The notes under the pieces: model-generated
Told to the model about the DNA's origin: nothing
Database searches by the model: none
The model's input: only the letters and a program-made list of their open reading frames with translations
Assembly (NCBI RefSeq): GCF_004022485.1
Contig: NZ_CP034951.1
Span: 3,472,001-3,536,000 of the forward strand
Source: Aequorivita sp. H23M31
GTDB lineage: Bacteria; Bacteroidota; Bacteroidia; Flavobacteriales; Flavobacteriaceae
Direction of reading: 5' to 3'
Length of the DNA stretch: 64,000 bases
In this document: one piece after another, positions 63,787 to 64,000 of the stretch
Numbering within the stretch: the first letter of the stretch is position 1
Layout of the letters: each line of letters begins with the position of its first letter
Made by a program: the position numbers and the translations under genes

Positions 63787-64000
63787 AAGCGTATCAAAAA
63801 ACTTCGCAAAATAATACTTCGAATCTTTGCATTCTTTGTACTGCTGTTACTGCTTTTGATTATAGTTTTTTCAATACCATCAGTTCAAACCTGGGCAGCG
63901 AAAAAAGTTACTGACAATCTTAATGAAACTTATGGTACTGATATCAATATAAAACGGATTGGCTTGAACTGGAAAGGTGAGGTTGATATACGCGATGTAT
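63787..64000 (+). CDS. TamB-like translocation/assembly protein (DUF490), N-terminus only
   Basis: The frame encodes KKLRKIILRIFAFFVLLLLL, then SIPSVQTWAAKKVTDNLNET and INIKRIGLNWKGEVDIRDVY, matching the N-terminus of flavobacterial TamB proteins: a signal anchor, then the beta-helical lipid-transfer region. The gene runs off the window. No ATG, GTG or TTG precedes the hydrophobic segment in this frame; the frame opens after TAA at 63784-63786. A one-base gain in the A6 run at 63796-63801 or a non-standard start would be needed. AGGAGGGG lies at 63762. Confidence 0.75.

Overview
The window reads as a low-GC chromosome segment of a member of the Bacteroidota, most likely family Flavobacteriaceae. 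The reasons are the Bacteroidota promoter -7 element (TAnnTTTG) in front of many genes, giant secreted proteins ending in type IX secretion (T9SS) type A sorting domains, 2TM-domain, TonB-domain and DUF3575-type proteins, and the housekeeping gene set. The species cannot be fixed from the sequence alone. No rRNA, tRNA or CRISPR array was seen.

Layout. 1-3.9 kb: partial waaA (Kdo transferase), a DegT-family sugar aminotransferase with galE, and a small conserved protein. 3.9-8.5 kb: hemerythrin-like protein, cupin plus methyltransferase pair, OsmC, D-serine dehydratase, outer-membrane protein. 8.5-12 kb (minus strand): fabD with a homopolymer frameshift, a stress-type flavin/PLP-oxidase-fold protein, fructosamine kinase-like protein, folA and a 2TM protein. 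12.1-13.5 kb: a complete IS4-family element with a 9-bp target duplication. 13.5-17.1 kb: a class V PLP enzyme facing egtD-egtB across a 78-bp minisatellite, which together look like an ergothioneine locus. 17.2-23.4 kb (minus strand): small membrane protein, TonB-domain protein, thyA, nucleoside transporter, bifunctional nuclease-like protein, etfA and etfB.

23.6-49.6 kb is the accessory core: three tandem giant T9SS adhesins of 3897, 2112 and 2001 residues. They share a C-terminal block of 25-residue DUF285-type repeats, 11 copies of a roughly 95-residue cysteine-flanked module, and related 5' leader regions carrying a very short ORF and conserved hairpins. The 3' 1.27 kb of the second and third genes, including the terminator, is almost identical. 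A decayed group II intron follows directly after the last adhesin terminator (49.6-51.5 kb).

51.5-53.2 kb has no credible protein gene but holds three short transcription units, each with the same promoter layout (TTG-N20-CATCTTTG), a 70-80-nt body and its own intrinsic terminator: a tandem small-RNA family and, with the adhesin leaders, the best candidate for something undescribed. 53.2-57.8 kb: kdsA (Kdo-8-phosphate synthase) and a wza-wzc polysaccharide export pair; with waaA this gives the window a cell-envelope theme. 58-64 kb: an azurin lipoprotein, lplA with a previously overlooked 46-residue membrane protein, an M1 aminopeptidase, rsmE, tsaD and the start of a tamB-like gene with no visible start codon.
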